Below, one piece after another: positions 34,371 to 48,245 of a stretch of 64,000 nucleotides of DNA. A program made the translations under genes and the position numbers. Location: assembly GCA_047967505.1 (NCBI GenBank), contig CM106539.1; one strand, written 5' to 3'. This stretch comes from Dipteris shenzhenensis. Taxonomy: Eukaryota > Polypodiophyta > Polypodiopsida > Gleicheniales. Each line of letters starts with the position of its first letter. Within the stretch, counting starts at the first letter, position 1. The notes beneath the pieces were generated by a model. The model saw only the letters and a program-made list of their open reading frames with translations, did not search any database and had not been told where the DNA came from.

Positions 34371-36615
34371 CTACGGAGGTTCAACTTTTGGGAGCTCGAC
34401 TACCATTAGGGCATGCAGAATGGCTAAGTCATTATCAAAGATTTGATCTTCAATTTCAGCATTCGTAGCCTCTGTTTCAAGGTCCCAAGGAAAATCTGAG
34501 TCATCATTGGTATGGGTACCTTCTTCAGGTTCATTATCCCACTCGAGGTCAGCCATAAAGAATGGCATCTCTAGATCGATTGGGTCTTCATGTGTCGGTG
34601 GAGGATCGACCTGTAGTGCGTAAGCATCTATTTGTGAGAAGATGGGGTCTAATGAATGGCAGTTGTCGATGGTTGCCAATGTTTGTATCCAGTTATTGAC
34701 ATTGCTTTGTGAGTCACCTGCTATGGCATGCTATTGCAAGGGAGATGATTTGCTCGAGATTGTCGTGGAAGATGTGTCATCCAATGCTCTAGGCATAATT
34801 GGTTTAATAGCTCCTGTCCCCACATTCACCCTGACTATAGTATCTCGATTCTGGATTGTCAATCTATCAGTTCCCCAATCATGGAGGACTGATGCTTCCC
34901 GTAACCAAGGACGTACCACTAAGATTTGATAGGATTTTTTGGGGAGATCCAAGATTGTGAATTGAAGGGAAAAGCAGACTCCTGCGATCTTTGTGGACAT
35001 GCCATTCACTATTCCCAAGGGTTTAGCCTGTGAATCGGCAAGGCGTATGTTGAAATTAGCCTTTTGCATTGGCGGGAGACCCCATTCTTCGTAGAGCTCC
35101 TTTGATAGGACATTGACACCTGCTCCACCATCCACTATAGCTTGGACTTCATTATATGCCTTGTGGATCAACGGCATAGTAATGTTGCGTATGTCATCTC
35201 TCTCACCCATTTGCACAGGGATATCTTCAATGTCGTTCATAGGTGGAGGGGGATTTGCGAGTTCAATCCATCCTTTGAAACTCTCCCAGAGATTGGGACA
35301 ATTCCGTAAGAGGATTCCGATGGGAATTGACACAGGGCAACTCAGGATGCTAGAGAGTGCAGCTCCTTCAAGTTGATGTAGCAGTGCATTCTTCTTGAGC
35401 TTGTTTCTCAGCCTCAAATTGAGCTTGTTCATTTTGGACCCATTACTGAAGTACCTGAAAACGAGCCTTCTCCACCTCTGCATTCGAGTATGGAGCTTCT
35501 TTTATTTGAGGCTCGGGAGTTGATGTGGATGAGCTCGACTGCTCATTGCTTGGCGGAGGTGGAGGCACTTGTGCTTTCTTATTCTGAAGTCACTTTGGTT
35601 GGATTGGAATGTTAGGGTCCTTGGTGGCCTCTTTCTGTTGGCATCTAATTACATTGACAGGTTGTGACTTTACACTTGCTAGACCTAGACTTTGATGGTC
35701 CACCCCAATGATGCTGATGGGGACATTAGGCTTAATCTCTGTTTGTTTTGGGACCTTATTTTTCATGGGAGAATCCATATAGGCATGTCCTATGCCACAA
35801 TCTCTGCAGAGTGGTTGGAAAGTAGCTGGGCTACCATGATGAGGGCACTTTGTGATCCGATGGTTTTCTCCACAACCGTAACACTTGATTGGTGCTTGAA
35901 ATGTGTTGGGTCGTACTTGATTTGTATAAACTGGTATTAGACCCTCTACACCTTCTACAAAGTACACTGGGTACTTTGCTTCATACTCAAATAGCGAGTC
36001 CACTTCCTCGGCTTGTAATTGATGCATTGGAACTGCCTGAGGAGCTGGATTTGGTGCTCTTGGATACAGTCGTGGATTTGGATTCTTGAGTAGTTGTGGG
36101 ACTTGTGTTCGAATGGGAACAGAATTTAGCCTCAAAGCTGGGGGTGCTTTTGCAAGTGCCGATTGCCTATATACTGGCATGGGTGCTGCTTGGTATTGTG
36201 GAGGTCGAGGCGGATTGTTGCGCATGTTGAAGATGCAATTGTTCTCATCATGGCCATTGATGACATAGATATGGCACCACAACTGTGGTAGTGGATTTGC
36301 TTTTGCAGTGATCCTTGCTCTTAGGACAAGGCATTCATTTGCTGTATGATTTGCCAAGCAGTGTGGACACTAGACATTTTCTTGCTGTGGATATGTTTGA
36401 GTTGGCGGCTGAGACAAGTGGAGTTTTTGATCCATGGCCTGCATCATATCTTCTTTCAGCTTCAAGGTCATGGCCTCTAGGCGATCTTCATTGGATGTTT
36501 CGGCAGTGTCCTTTGATTTACCTTTTTTCGAGAGCTTATCTCGTGTATTTGATCTGCCGTCATCACTGCTAGTGTCTGAGTCTATCATGCCATCTTCGAT
36601 GTCAATGGCTACCAC
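34371..36615 (-). pseudogene. Ty3/gypsy gag and protease, minus strand
   Basis: Reading leftward from 36615: an acidic/Lys-rich Gag region, a TAG in frame before CPHCLANHTANEC (C-x2-C-x4-H-x4-C), a Pro-rich stretch, a second knuckle-like CYGCGENHRITKCP, a frame break near 35480, then the aspartic protease segment with AIVDGGAGVNVLSKELYEEW and ADSQAKPLGIV, and an acidic tail to 34371. The protease active site has DGG where DSG/DTG is usual. No reverse transcriptase follows on this strand, so the element is truncated. Family call is from knuckle plus retropepsin order. Confidence 0.75.
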
Positions 36616-36629
36616 ATGAGTAGCACTGA

Positions 36630-37080
36630 ATGTTTGTGATACAACTTTGTGTTACAAAGTTGTAACACAAAGTTGTATCCCAGAAGTTGTAACACAAAGT
36701 TGTATCACAAAGTTGTAACACAAAGTTGTATCACATTCCGTTTCTACATAAGTTCATGTTGGCATAGAGTCAACATAGTAACAGCTTTGTGTTATAACTT
36801 CTACATGTAGAGAGAGAATGTGTTACAACTTCTATATGTAGAGAGAGAATGTGTTACAACTTTTTGATACAACTTTGTGTTACAAAGTTGTAACACAAAG
36901 TTGTATCACAAACTTGTAACACAAAGTTGTATCTAGAAGTTGTAACACAAAGTTGTAACACAAAGTTGTAACACAAAGTTGTATCACAAAGTTGTATCAC
37001 AAAGTTGTAACACAAAGTTGTAACACAAAGTTGTATCACATTCCCTTTCTACATAAGTTCATGTTGGCACAGAGTCAACA
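36630..37080. repeat. acaaagttgtaac/atc tandem repeat with inverted start
   Basis: A ~13-15 base word (cacaaagttgtaa or cacaaagttgtat) is repeated more than a dozen times in two blocks (36650-36740 and 36875-37040). Each block begins with an inverted version (gatacaactttgtgttacaaagttg), and the flanks cctttctacataagttcatgttggca.agagtcaacata are duplicated after each block. Confidence 0.92.
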
Positions 37081-37224
37081 TATATCCATAGTTTTCTGAC
37101 CACTTTCTCCTTTCCTCCAGAAAGTACTAGCTATGAGAGAAAGAAAATCCGTAGAGATAGTAGGTGCTACACTCTCTTTGATGGGTGTTATACCATTAAG
37201 GCCTGGATGGGGTACTAAGATAGG

Positions 37225-38330
37225 CCATTGATGCAAATGAAGTACCTAAGGTATTGAAGCATTATCATGATGGATTTTGTGGAGGCCACTATGCCGGTGA
37301 CTATATAGCTAAGAAGATTTTACATGTTGTGTACTATTGGCTGACCTTGTTCAAGGATGTCACTATGCATTGCAAAACTTGTGAACCATGCCAATTCTTT
37401 GGTAAGAAGGATTTGTGTGCTGGGCAACATCACCCAGTGATGTCCATCCATCCATTTCAAAAGTGGGGAATAGATTTTGTTGGGTCCCTACCCATGACTA
37501 CCTGCAAAAAGAAGTATCTTTTGGTAGCCACTTAGTATGTCACTAAGTGGGCTGAAGCTATCGCCCTCCCCACTACAAATGGTAAGGCAGTTTCAAATTT
37601 CATATTTGAACATATCTGCACAAGGTTTGGGACACCCATGGAAATAGTATCTGACCATGGGAGTCCATTCTTAAATGAAGAAGTGGAGTTGCTCATGGAT
37701 CGCATGGGTATTGATCATCACACTTCTAGCATCTATTATCTAGCATCCATGGGACAAATGGAGTGGACCAATGGCCTCCTTTGTAAATCCATGGGAAAAA
37801 TGGCCACAGGGAACAGGAGCCAATGGGATTAGAAGGTCACTGAAGCTGTGTGGGCTTACAACATCACTCATAAAACATCTACAGGTCACACTCCTTTTGA
37901 GTTGGTGTACAGTACTGAGGCAGTTTTACCCCTAGAGATAGAGATTCTGGCCTTGAGATTGGCACAAGAATAGAGGAAGATAGAAGATGAACATGTAGAG
38001 GCCAGGTTGGTACAACTTGAGAAGTTAGATGAAACCCAATGCCTTGCACTACATCAAATAGAGATACAAAGGAATTGACAAAAGGCCCACTTGGATGCTA
38101 AAATTTGCAAGGGATGGGAAAGACACTTTATTGAGGAGGATGTTGTGCTATGATTTGATAACAGATTGGACCACCAAATGGATAAGAAGTTCCTACCACT
38201 GTGGATTGGTCCATACAAGGTCATCAAGGAACATAGCAATGGGTCTGTACAAGTTCAGGAGCTGCATGAGCCATATGGCAAGAAGGTGATCAACAAGCGT
38301 TATCTCAAGCCCTTCTTTGTGCATGATGGT
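37225..38330 (+). pseudogene. Ty3/gypsy integrase fragment, plus strand
   Basis: It begins EVPKVLKHYHDGFCGGHYAG, the integrase zinc-binding region (H..H..C..C with CKTCEPC), then the DDE core with Asp in WGIDFVGSLP, Asp in IVSDHGSPF and Glu in GQMEWTNGLL (usual GQAESTN). It continues through AYNITHKTSTGHTPFELVY and an end region with FLPLWIGPYKVIKE and KRYLKPFF. Stops near 37533, 37831, 37971, 38078 and 38151 show decay. It points away from the gag-protease fragment at 34371-36615, so the two are not one intact element. Confidence 0.85.
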
Positions 38331-38361
38331 CCCAGGCATGGAAATGCTGTGCATTCCCTGC

Positions 38362-39335
38362 CTGGGGGGGGAACTATTATGGATAAATTTGACCAAAGTA
38401 AAAGGAATAACTATGTGTGTGTGGTTGTATGTGTGGCAATAGTATAATAAAATATGGTGTGCATAAGGCCCATGGTTGAGGTGGCACGGCATAACCATGT
38501 GCAGCCCTTCCATGTAAGAGGACCCATAAGGTGTGTTGTACATAATCCATGGTAGTAATAATATAAAATGATAAGGTGGCATGGGTCCTCCATGTACCAC
38601 CCCTCCACCTAGGCAGTCCCACGCCTACATTTAGTGAGATATGGCCCAAGGACCATGGGAGAAGTAATATAAAATAGGTGGAGATGGATATTATATTGGA
38701 TTATTCCCTCCATATAGGATATAGGCCCATGTGGGGGGGGAGTATAGAAAGTCCAAGATTCCTTGTGCCAACCATCTACTTGTCCTCCTAAATGTTTGAA
38801 TGTGTTATAAAATTGGGAAGAGACAACGGAGTATCTTAGACTTGGGATATGGGGGTGATTTATGTGGAAAAATGAGGCAAAGGGTTGTCACACACAATTG
38901 AGAGTGCATAACTGCCTAGCCCACATGGGAGACTCTTCCACACACACCATGCATGTGGGAGGATGCATTTACTGGGAGAGACCCCCTCTCTTGGCTATAA
39001 AAGGAGGGGGCTATTCCTTGATGGGACACGCTCATTCTTGTAAAGCCACCTAGCTAGTACTTTGATTTCTTCCCCCCATCCTTCGTTTCAAATAAAGCAC
39101 GACCCTCCTCCCTTGATGTCTCCATCTCTACATTCCTCGTCCCATTATGTACATGCTCCTCTTTCCCCTCTCCCTCTCCCCTTGTGCCATAGTCTCCCTC
39201 ATCATTCCCACCCCTCTTAATCCCTTTTCCCCACCCATGTTAATGCTTCTCCCCTCACGTTCCCTTTTCCTATATGGCCCTCGAGCATTGCCATGCCTAG
39301 CATCTAACCTCTTGTCTCGAATTCTTCTAGACTAG
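38362..39335 (+). mobile_element. probable gypsy 3' LTR with purine tract
   Basis: A G-run (cctgggggggg) follows the integrase, as a polypurine tract would. Downstream lies a TATA box (TATAAAAGG at 38996-39004) in a GC-richer setting and an AATAAA at 39091-39096, the U3-R arrangement of a plant LTR. LTR ends are not defined because no partner copy is in the window. Confidence 0.5.
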
Positions 39336-39339
39336 TTAA

Positions 39340-40965
39340 TAGTATGTAAAGAGTGGGAGTGTGGATGATGCATGGTGTGTCTTTAACAAGCTAAATGATG
39401 GTGCTATGGTTACATGAAATACCATGATATTGAGGTATCCTCAGCAAGAAGAAAGTTCAAAGGCTTTCAAACTTAATGCTCTAGGATAATTCTTTGGTCA
39501 AGTGCTTTTAGAAAGCCAAGGGATTCTGGAGAGCTAGATGGCAGTATCCATTGTGATATAGATGCTAGACTCTGCATTATAATGGATAGGATTTGTAGGT
39601 GAGTTAGGTGATTGCATCTGATGGCGAGTCTTGCATTTTCATCTCCAAGATGGGGACCAGTAGGCAGTTTTATATGTTGCCAGTTTTGCTATTTACCAGC
39701 ATAAAGCTTCCAAATATTATTCTCTATGGAAGGTGCAATGTAAATATATGCATGGTTTTCTCACAAAGTATCTTTTCCTCTCTAGTTTTGGCTTTTGTCT
39801 AGTATACACTTCTAAAGATTCTCTTTATCCTTGTCATTATTTGCTTCCTTGCCTTTGTTTCTAGCAACTTTCTTATGTTACTAGCCTATGCTCCCTAGTT
39901 AAGCCTCATCTTTTAGCTATATGTTACTAATATTAGTTAAAACCTTAATTCATAAAATTGGAAATGATTTACTATTCTAAATACATAAAATTTTTTCCCT
40001 CCTACTATCATTTGGGTAGATATTTCAGATATATCAATGGAGTGTCTTGGTGTTAACTATGCAAAATCTCCTCTCCTACTATACCATTGTCAAGGCAATC
40101 ACACATATCATTAGTCTCAGAATGCTTTTGATTGAGTTGGTTTTGACTATGCGGAAACCAAGATTTACCTTCTATTAAAGCGATCCATTCCTACCCAAAG
40201 CTCTTTTGGCAGCCACAATTTATTTGTTTTTTGTAGGCCCTTGATTTTAAGAACATATATGTGTAGACCCGATTTTGAAGGACTCCGAACTCCATACTTG
40301 GTAGAAGAATGTAGAGAATGTCCATTAGCAGCAATAGCTTTGAGAAAAGCTACATGATTTTAGCAATTCACTAACATAAAACACATCGTGAATATTATAA
40401 GTGGGTGGAGTCCATTTAATATTCTCTATCCCTCAATACTCTTAGACATGCCATAATACGTTAGAGCTAGCTTTCTCATTAGGAAAAAAGGGAGTTCATT
40501 TTGGGTCCTGTAAGAAATTCACTATTTTCTCTTTTATCTCTTTTCTAAAATGTGGAGAATATGGATATATGTCAGTTCAGGACTACAAATGCATTAGTCC
40601 AGGGAGGAATAAAGAATTCCTTTCAAATAATTGAGAAGATGCTACATTAAACTCTTTGTATAGATTCTCTCTCCATATAGATTCTGCATCTCTTTCAATG
40701 GCATTCCGGCAGCCTCTCATAAAGAACCCATCACTAATCTTTTTTTTTTCAAATACTTGAATGGTTACTGCGAAAGATTAACGATGAGTTTTATAAAAAG
40801 CAGACGACATGAAGAACCAACCCTCACAAAATGGCTATGTGCAACCATACTGTTGAAGAAGAATCTTAAAAGAAGCGACTACACCATTTGCACATTGATT
40901 TAGAAGAACAATATGCACCACTACTAAAAAGAGGAAAGGTTCCACTTGTAAATGCTGAGTGAAAG
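39340..40965. other. non-coding stretch, nothing recognised
   Basis: AT-rich sequence with no conserved frame. No repeat structure stands out. Confidence 0.45.
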
Positions 40966-40969
40966 GAAA

Positions 40970-42900
40970 ACATGATAAGAGTAGGCTCCCAGCATATCCA
41001 CTTATGGTGCGATGGACAGATTTGTCCAAAATGCCCATTGAGAAATTCAAGCCATCCATTTTCTAATCCAAAAATGCTATTGAGGTTTGTGGGTGATGGG
41101 AACAATGGATTGTATGGATACATTTTGACTCAATATTCACCTGCCGAAATGTACAAGACATTCTATGTCCGAGAAAAAATGGAGAAGGCATAATAAATGC
41201 CAATAAATTCAGAGTTGAAAGAGTAGCTACAAACCGAAGCAAGAGAATTCAAAACATTGCAGAGTTAAAAGCTAGCACTGGAGGATGTAAGCGTAGAGTA
41301 TAGAAAGCAAGGTAAGAGCACATCTTATTTAGCAATTGTATTTGTATATGTGTGTCTTTCTTGCAACAAGCAAATCTATGATATTGCAAAGTGTACTTGT
41401 TGCGCAGGGAAATTTTGAGACCTCAGAAAGAAAACGTTGATCCTAATTTAATTCCCATAAAAAAATGAAGGGTTTAGTCTCCACTATTTTTGCAAAGAAC
41501 ATGATTGAGAGAAAAAATTTTAAGAAGGTAAAACATGAAGTTCTTGAAGACTTTGTATCGAAAAGTAAAGCTGATGTCACGAAAATTTAGGAGGCTCTTG
41601 ATGTGAGCGGAGTGAGCAAAAAAGAATATGCTTCAATTTTTAAAGTTGTGTCATTAGCATTAAAAGATCAACGGATAAAACATGTGTTGTTACCAACACC
41701 AGCACAAGTGTGGAAGGAACGAGGTCATCTCAACCAAGAAATTGATAAGTTCATTGGACAGTACTTTCATATGAAAGTGTATATGAAAGTGGAAAGGGAA
41801 GCACTACATATAATGCTTGGAATAATATTTTTATAGATCTTGAACAATTATAGAGACTCATGGTTGAGCTCTACAATATCACATTTGAAGAATGTAAAGG
41901 AGTTTTGAAGTTTGTTGTGAAGTTAGATGATTTTGAAATTATCAAGGAAAAAAAGATAGAGAGAGTTTCTAGAACTTTGATGAATCGAGCACTTGATCAA
42001 TCGATCACAAAGTCCAACTCAAAATACTTCAATGTCCCATCAAAAAAGCATGTATGGTAGTTGGGCTCATTTGAGGTATGTAAACTATCGCCTTCCAAAT
42101 TAGTCTTTGCTCAAAATGTTATAAATTTTATATCAGATATCTTGTAGACCTATGGTTTTAAATTACAAGTGAAGACTGAGCACCATGCAATACTTTAGTG
42201 GGTATTTCATCAAACAGATATACCATCAATTATAAAGAGTCAAGTCCAAGGACATCATCTTCATGTTCCAGGAAAGGGTGATTTTCAAATTGAATGGCAT
42301 ATGGTAGGTGACACGAAGACACTGAAGTGTATGTTCAGTATAAGTAAAGGGGGTAACTCAAAGTCTTCTTGATTGTACTGCAAATGAATTAACACACGTG
42401 TTAGATTCTAAATGGTGGAAAAGATCACCCAATAGAGATAAAGTAGATAAAAATTTCAAAGTAGTTCTTGAGATCCCATTATGCAATATTGGTTCACATT
42501 TGTACATTGCATGCATTATGCAAGATCATTGAGAAACTAGTTTTCCTATATATTGGATTTGCATGGAAACTTCACCTCAAGAGCATAAGAAAAGAGGCAC
42601 TACAATCATTAGAATTAGTGCTATCAAAAATTGCTCTCCACGGAGGAGATGTAAATATTACAAAGGATCTTAAAAAGCCTACAAATGCAAAATATGTCTC
42701 TATCAAGCCATCTATTGGTGGAGTAAAGGCTAGAAGATTTTTGTCTCATCCAGAGAATAGAGAAATAAATGGCAGTAAAACAACATACATATCAAGGATA
42801 AAGTATAACTTGTGGAGAAAAGTACACAATGTTATCAAAGATCATTAGGCAGGTGGATTGGCAAGAGATGTCAAGGAAGAAGTGTGGAAATTCTTAGATA
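40970..42900 (+). pseudogene. degenerate transposon-related gene, family unknown
   Basis: A series of broken frames on one strand carries protein-like blocks: LWCDGQICPKCP (Cys pair), SKKEYASIFKVVSLALKD, LNQEIDKFIGQYF, VELYNITFEECKGVLKF, EWHMVGDTKTLKCMFSISKG, then a possible Cys pair, CTLHALCKIIEKLVFLYIGF and WKLHL. The order (GDTKT..C motif, then LCTLHAL..IIEK..HLYIGF) reminds me of uncharacterised repeat proteins seen in many eukaryotic genomes. Numerous stops mean it is dead. I do not assign a function. Confidence 0.35.
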
Positions 42901-44875
42901 AGATCTTTGTTTTTTTGTGACCAAGATACCTGGATCAAGAATGATCAACAATCATTTGAAGAAGGAGTAAAGAGTTTGGAAAGGCAATGAAAGAGGCCTG
43001 GACAACATGTAACATCACTCATTACATGGTAAGAACAATATCTTGTTTTTGTGCATGTTTTTTTAAAAAACAAACAACATTATTTTTATATATTCTAATG
43101 CCCACTTGCCTATGTATTAAAATAACATATATGGATGCCCTGTGATCTAGTCCACACAGGGAATGGAGAAATCACACTACATGGCACAGAATGCATTCTT
43201 TAGACATACACAACATTTTGGAGGAAAACAAAAGCCAGTGGTTCTATCGAGGAATACTACAAAGGCTTCAAGCCAAGAAGAAAGTCAATACATTATAGGT
43301 TAAGCTAGCTTTCAGATTGGCTCAAAAGGAAAGGAGGTAGATTTTAGAGAACTCAAATGCAGCACAAATACATGCTCAGTGGAGGCAGTCCAAGATATTT
43401 GTAAACCACAAATGGGTAGATAGAAGCTAAATGCTAAATCTTGTTCATCAATAGGTGTCATTTAATGTAACAATGAACAATGACTTGGATCTTTCATTCA
43501 TAGGAAGTCATTGTATGCAACCATTGAAATATTTGAAATGTAATACATATATTTCAATTCAAAATGTACATTGTTTTGTCACAAATACACATAAACATAA
43601 CGAAGACATTCTAAAATGACAGTGTTCTCAAAATTCAACTCTACTTCCATCTTGTAAAATATACAATGCCATATAGGCTATTCTCCCAATGGTTTGCCAT
43701 CTTTGCTTGAATTGTTTGGATTACCCAAACCTCATGATGTTGTACATGTATAGTAATTGAATAATACAGATGTGAGAGGATGAGAACCATCAAGATAAAA
43801 AGTACATCTGTATCTACACTATTAATATGTAGCTCAAAGGAGAAGCTACTCCTACACTATGGGTTGAGATTTTGATGCAATGGGATGAGCCTTTGAGAAA
43901 TGCTCACCACTTGGAGGAGGATAATCATTTGATGCACCAACATGATCCTCTAAAGTATGCTCACCATGTGGATGAACCTCTACCTTCTCCTAGTTCTCCT
44001 ATATCTTTAGCTCCTCTCCTACATCCTCCTTGTCCTCCTTTAATCTTTTGCTCCTCCCCCTTCTCCTCATGCTCTAGCCCTTTAGGAATGGCCTCTTCAT
44101 ATGCTTCTGAGCTTTTTTCTTCCACACTCTTCACTAGAGTAGGGGATGCATACTGGAGAAGCTCTCTATGGTTTTAGCTCTAAAGTTATATACATAGTTT
44201 GAGTTGTAACTCCTCCTTGAGTTGTCACAAACAATGAGTTCTTAAAATCTATATCAATATTTTGTACATGAAACATTCAGAATGGAAATCCTATGGTTCT
44301 TACAATTTTTGGTGGATCCTTTTGTATTGTGCATGGATTAATACTCTCCACCCACAAGAATGTGCATCTTGCTACTATGGTATTTGAACATAGTGGAATA
44401 GATCTTTAGCTTTATCTTTGGGTAAGGTTAAAATAATAATGTGCAAAAGAAAAAGAAGGGAGTCCAAACCTTACCTCCAAGTGAGTGTGCCCGAGGGATC
44501 AGATGGTCATCCCAACATGCAAGCCAAGATGGCTATAACAAATCGATATTTGCGGGACAATGATCCAAAGCATTGAATAATCTCTTTAGACATATACAAT
44601 TTAAATAATTTATGTAAGTATTTGGTTAAAATAAATCCTCTATAGAAGGTCAAAGCATTATGCAAGAAAGATCACATACAAGTCAATCTCTCTATGAGTC
44701 CCAGTGATGGAGTTCAAATAGAAGCACTATTTTTTGTTGATATCAATTGCTACTATGATGCCAAAAATTGATATTTTTTAATTTGGTATTGGTATTGTTT
44801 TTCTCTATGTTTGATAAGAGTTTGTGCATCAAGTGATAGCCTAGCATCTGTCACTTATTTCTATTTTCTAAGATA
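42901..44875. other. non-coding stretch, nothing recognised
   Basis: A 101-codon open frame at 43872-44177 is Ser/Pro/Leu-rich and lacks any conserved motif. The rest is AT-rich with many stops in all frames. Confidence 0.45.
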
Positions 44876-44879
44876 TTGT

Positions 44880-45600
44880 ATGGGATTGAGAGGATGAGTG
44901 GAACGGGTCATTGTAAATACCATGTGTATGAATGATAAATGCCTTGCTATGGGGTGAGAGTTATTTGTGTATGGGATATTATGGGGTTTTTAGAAAATAG
45001 GAAGAGTGAGTCATATAAAGAGGTGGGCTCATGTCCATGTGTTCCAATAATATAAGAGAGATCACATGCCAATGTTTACATATGGAAAAGAGAGAGTCCC
45101 TATGGGATCCATGTGGGGAGACTCTTCACTTTCTTAATATTTTAAGAGTCTTGAGCATATTTTGATGGGACACATGGCAAGAGTAGGGAAAAAGGACATG
45201 GATGGTGACATACGGGCTTGTGTGATTGATGGGGAAAGGAATGTATAGGCAGCAATTGTAAATGGGTAAAGTAGGGTGACAAAATCTCTATAAAAGGAGC
45301 CCTCTTCTCCCTTATTCATCATCTCTTCCACCATCAGGCCTCATGTTGCTGTAGCTCTAGTCTCCTCAAGCCTCTTCCACAAGCCTTCTCTTTGTCTTGT
45401 AGATATTCTCTCATGTAGACTCTTGAGTCCATCTCTCTCTAGTTCATTCTCTCTCTCTATGAGTAGTCTTGGAGCTTCTGTTCCCTCTTGTACGTATGAA
45501 ACCTATTCTTCTCACTTGTATTTGTAGTATTTTGAGGTGCATTGGAGTGGAGTCTCACTCTATTGACAATGAAGATCACTTCATATTCCCTCTCTTGAGT
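44880..45600 (+). promoter_or_regulatory. LTR-like promoter region with TATA box
   Basis: TATAAAAGG at 45289-45297 is preceded by tctc and followed by a CT-rich stretch (cctcttctccc, ctctctctagttcattctctctct), closely resembling the promoter region of the LTR at 38996. A solo or truncated gypsy LTR is the likeliest explanation. No coding remnants adjoin it and no target duplication was found. Confidence 0.4.
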
Positions 45601-47665
45601 CTCTCTTCCCTTTTCTTTCTTTCAAAGCCTTAAAAGTCCTTTCTATTCGGCCACTCATTGCACACACATGGTCGATCCATTTTCTGAGCCACCAAGGGAG
45701 TTGCATACCCTCTTCTAGCAAAATATATGAGTGGTGGATCGTTGATGAAGGTGGAGTCTTGACGGAGCATCTTGCTTAGGCAAAATTAGCATGGGTGGAG
45801 GGCAGTTTTTATGACAGTTTGACCCCCTATTAGTGTTTTGCTCATAACTTTCTGCTTGGTAGTCCAATTTTAATGAAAATTATATAAGCACAAAGCTCTC
45901 TTCAAGGCGCATGTCTCTATGTGATTAGACCTTGAATCAAATACTACAACAAAAATTTATGAGTCTCTATGTCTAATAGTCTATTTTCATGATAGTTTGT
46001 ACCCTTGTCTAGTAAACTGCCCATAGCTTTCTGGCCGCTTCTTTGTTTCTTATGAAACATTTATCAACGCAAAGCCCATCTCAAGGTACATCTCTATATG
46101 TATTTGAATCTTAGATATCATGTCTATACTAAAAGTTATAGGCCTATGTTTCTAATGACAGTATGTAGAGTGTTTTGAGCTAATTGTAAAGCCTATCTAT
46201 GAAGAAGGTGCAATGTTTCCTTGGAACCTACCCATCTGACCCAATCAGCCCCTTTAAACTCCTCGATATATATCAGTTCATGTCATGTTGAGTTGTAAGA
46301 TCTTCTTTCAACAACGTATCGTTCTTCTCTTTAGCATAGATCGGCTTCTGAGATTATGGCCTCTGCTGATCCTTTCCTTCTCCCTATGCTTGAGTACAAC
46401 ATCACTTGGGATGTTACCATCTTCATTCTCATCTAAGGGAGGAAAGTATGGTGTGGTAACTTGGTATAAAGGCTTCTTTTTAATGTCCCTTTCCCAGTGA
46501 TAAATATCTCTATCACTCAGTTCAAAAGCAGTAGGAAATGAAGAGGTGCATGAAGTTTATTACCCCCAACTTCATGTCACACTACCAAACTCCAATGTTG
46601 ACTACAATAAAAGATGCACACATAAATTTAAATTAATGGCTTGAATAAAACCTTGAAGCTTGTGTAAAGAATGGTTAAATATTGACTTACTTTGAGTAAT
46701 ATGGAAGGATGACCACATCCATTAAAGAAAAATCACAAATTTGAACCACTTCGCAATTTGATCATGTGGTTCTCTTGGGTTCCTTAGCTTGAAAGGAGAT
46801 TATAAGATCTACAATATGTATAATGTGCTCATGTGACTCTGATAATTTTAACTTGAACATGCTACAAAAACAAGGAATACTGTAAGGCATGATAAAAGAA
46901 AAAGGTGGCTAATTTTGGTGCTACAAAGCAAGCAAAGACTTACCAAAGAGCTACAAGGAAGATGTAATCTACCACTTCATTATTTCTATGCCTTAATTCA
47001 TGCATACAATCCTTGCCCAAGTCAATTCTGTGATTCAATTAACATGTTTTATATTAAATTTTCACCCTAGTTCTCGTAATCTCCATAGAATCATCAACTC
47101 TTATGCTGGAGTCTCATTTGCAAGGAGTGTAGAGGTAGCCTCTCTTTGCTACCTTAGTGATTGTTCATATGCAACTTTATCTCTAGTGCCTACATTGTGT
47201 GTAACATCATGTACATGGATGGATACCTTCAACATCATGTACATGGATCCCTTCAACATTCTCCCTTGTAGATGGTATAAGGAAAATGTCCCCCATCTTA
47301 AGATATGTCCAATGGTCTCTCCAAATGCCCTTGTAGTTTTCTTAGTCCTTATCATCAATCTAGACAAACACCAATCCTACATAAAGAAAAAGTTGGTCAA
47401 TAAAAGTAGAGGACTATCAAAACATAATAGAATAGAAGCTTGGAAAAAGAATGCAATTTTGACAATCTTAAATTTCCAAATAGAGAAAATCACTTGCATC
47501 TTTTGACTCAATGCATGCTTCTTTCTTTTTTTTTTCAAGAAATGCATGCTTCTTTCTTGCCTCACTCACGTATATAATTCTAACATGATCCAGTTTTAAA
47601 AAGAGGAGGACTTCCAAAATAGGGCAAAAGAGGACATTATAGAAGAAGGGAAGGTGCCATACTCT
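45601..47665. other. unassigned region
   Basis: A 168-codon open frame at 47000-47506 (plus) has Cys-rich patches but no domain I recognise, and it is not supported by composition or neighbours. Nothing else stands out. Confidence 0.4.
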
Positions 47666-47672
47666 CACCCTA

Positions 47673-47750
47673 AGAAAGTGTACAATAGAAGGAAATTTGG
47701 GAAGTTGGAAAATCTCCAACTACCAACTCGATTTCTATTGTACACTTTCT
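47673..47750. repeat. MITE-like hairpin, 18-base perfect arms
   Basis: AGAAAGTGTACAATAGAA at 47673-47690 is exactly complementary to 47733-47750, with a further gttgga/tccaac pair in the loop. This could be a small inverted-repeat element or a structured RNA stem. Confidence 0.6.
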
Positions 47751-47932
47751 CCAAGTTATAGAATAGTCCATATTTTTTCCCATCTTCCTAACCTCTTTCT
47801 TGGGAACACCATGCATGGAAAAGAATAAAGGAAAAAAGCCTACCATCATCAAAAATAAAAATTATTAAGTGCAATATAGGAAATGTCGAAGTTTCCATGA
47901 TTTTGGCACCATTCTCTTTTATCGATATATGG

Positions 47933-48245
<313 letters not shown>

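Noticed and set aside
47000-47506. 168-codon open frame starting MHTILAQVNS
   Set aside because: No domain or neighbour support; the length is possible by chance in this region, so it is only mentioned in the region entry.
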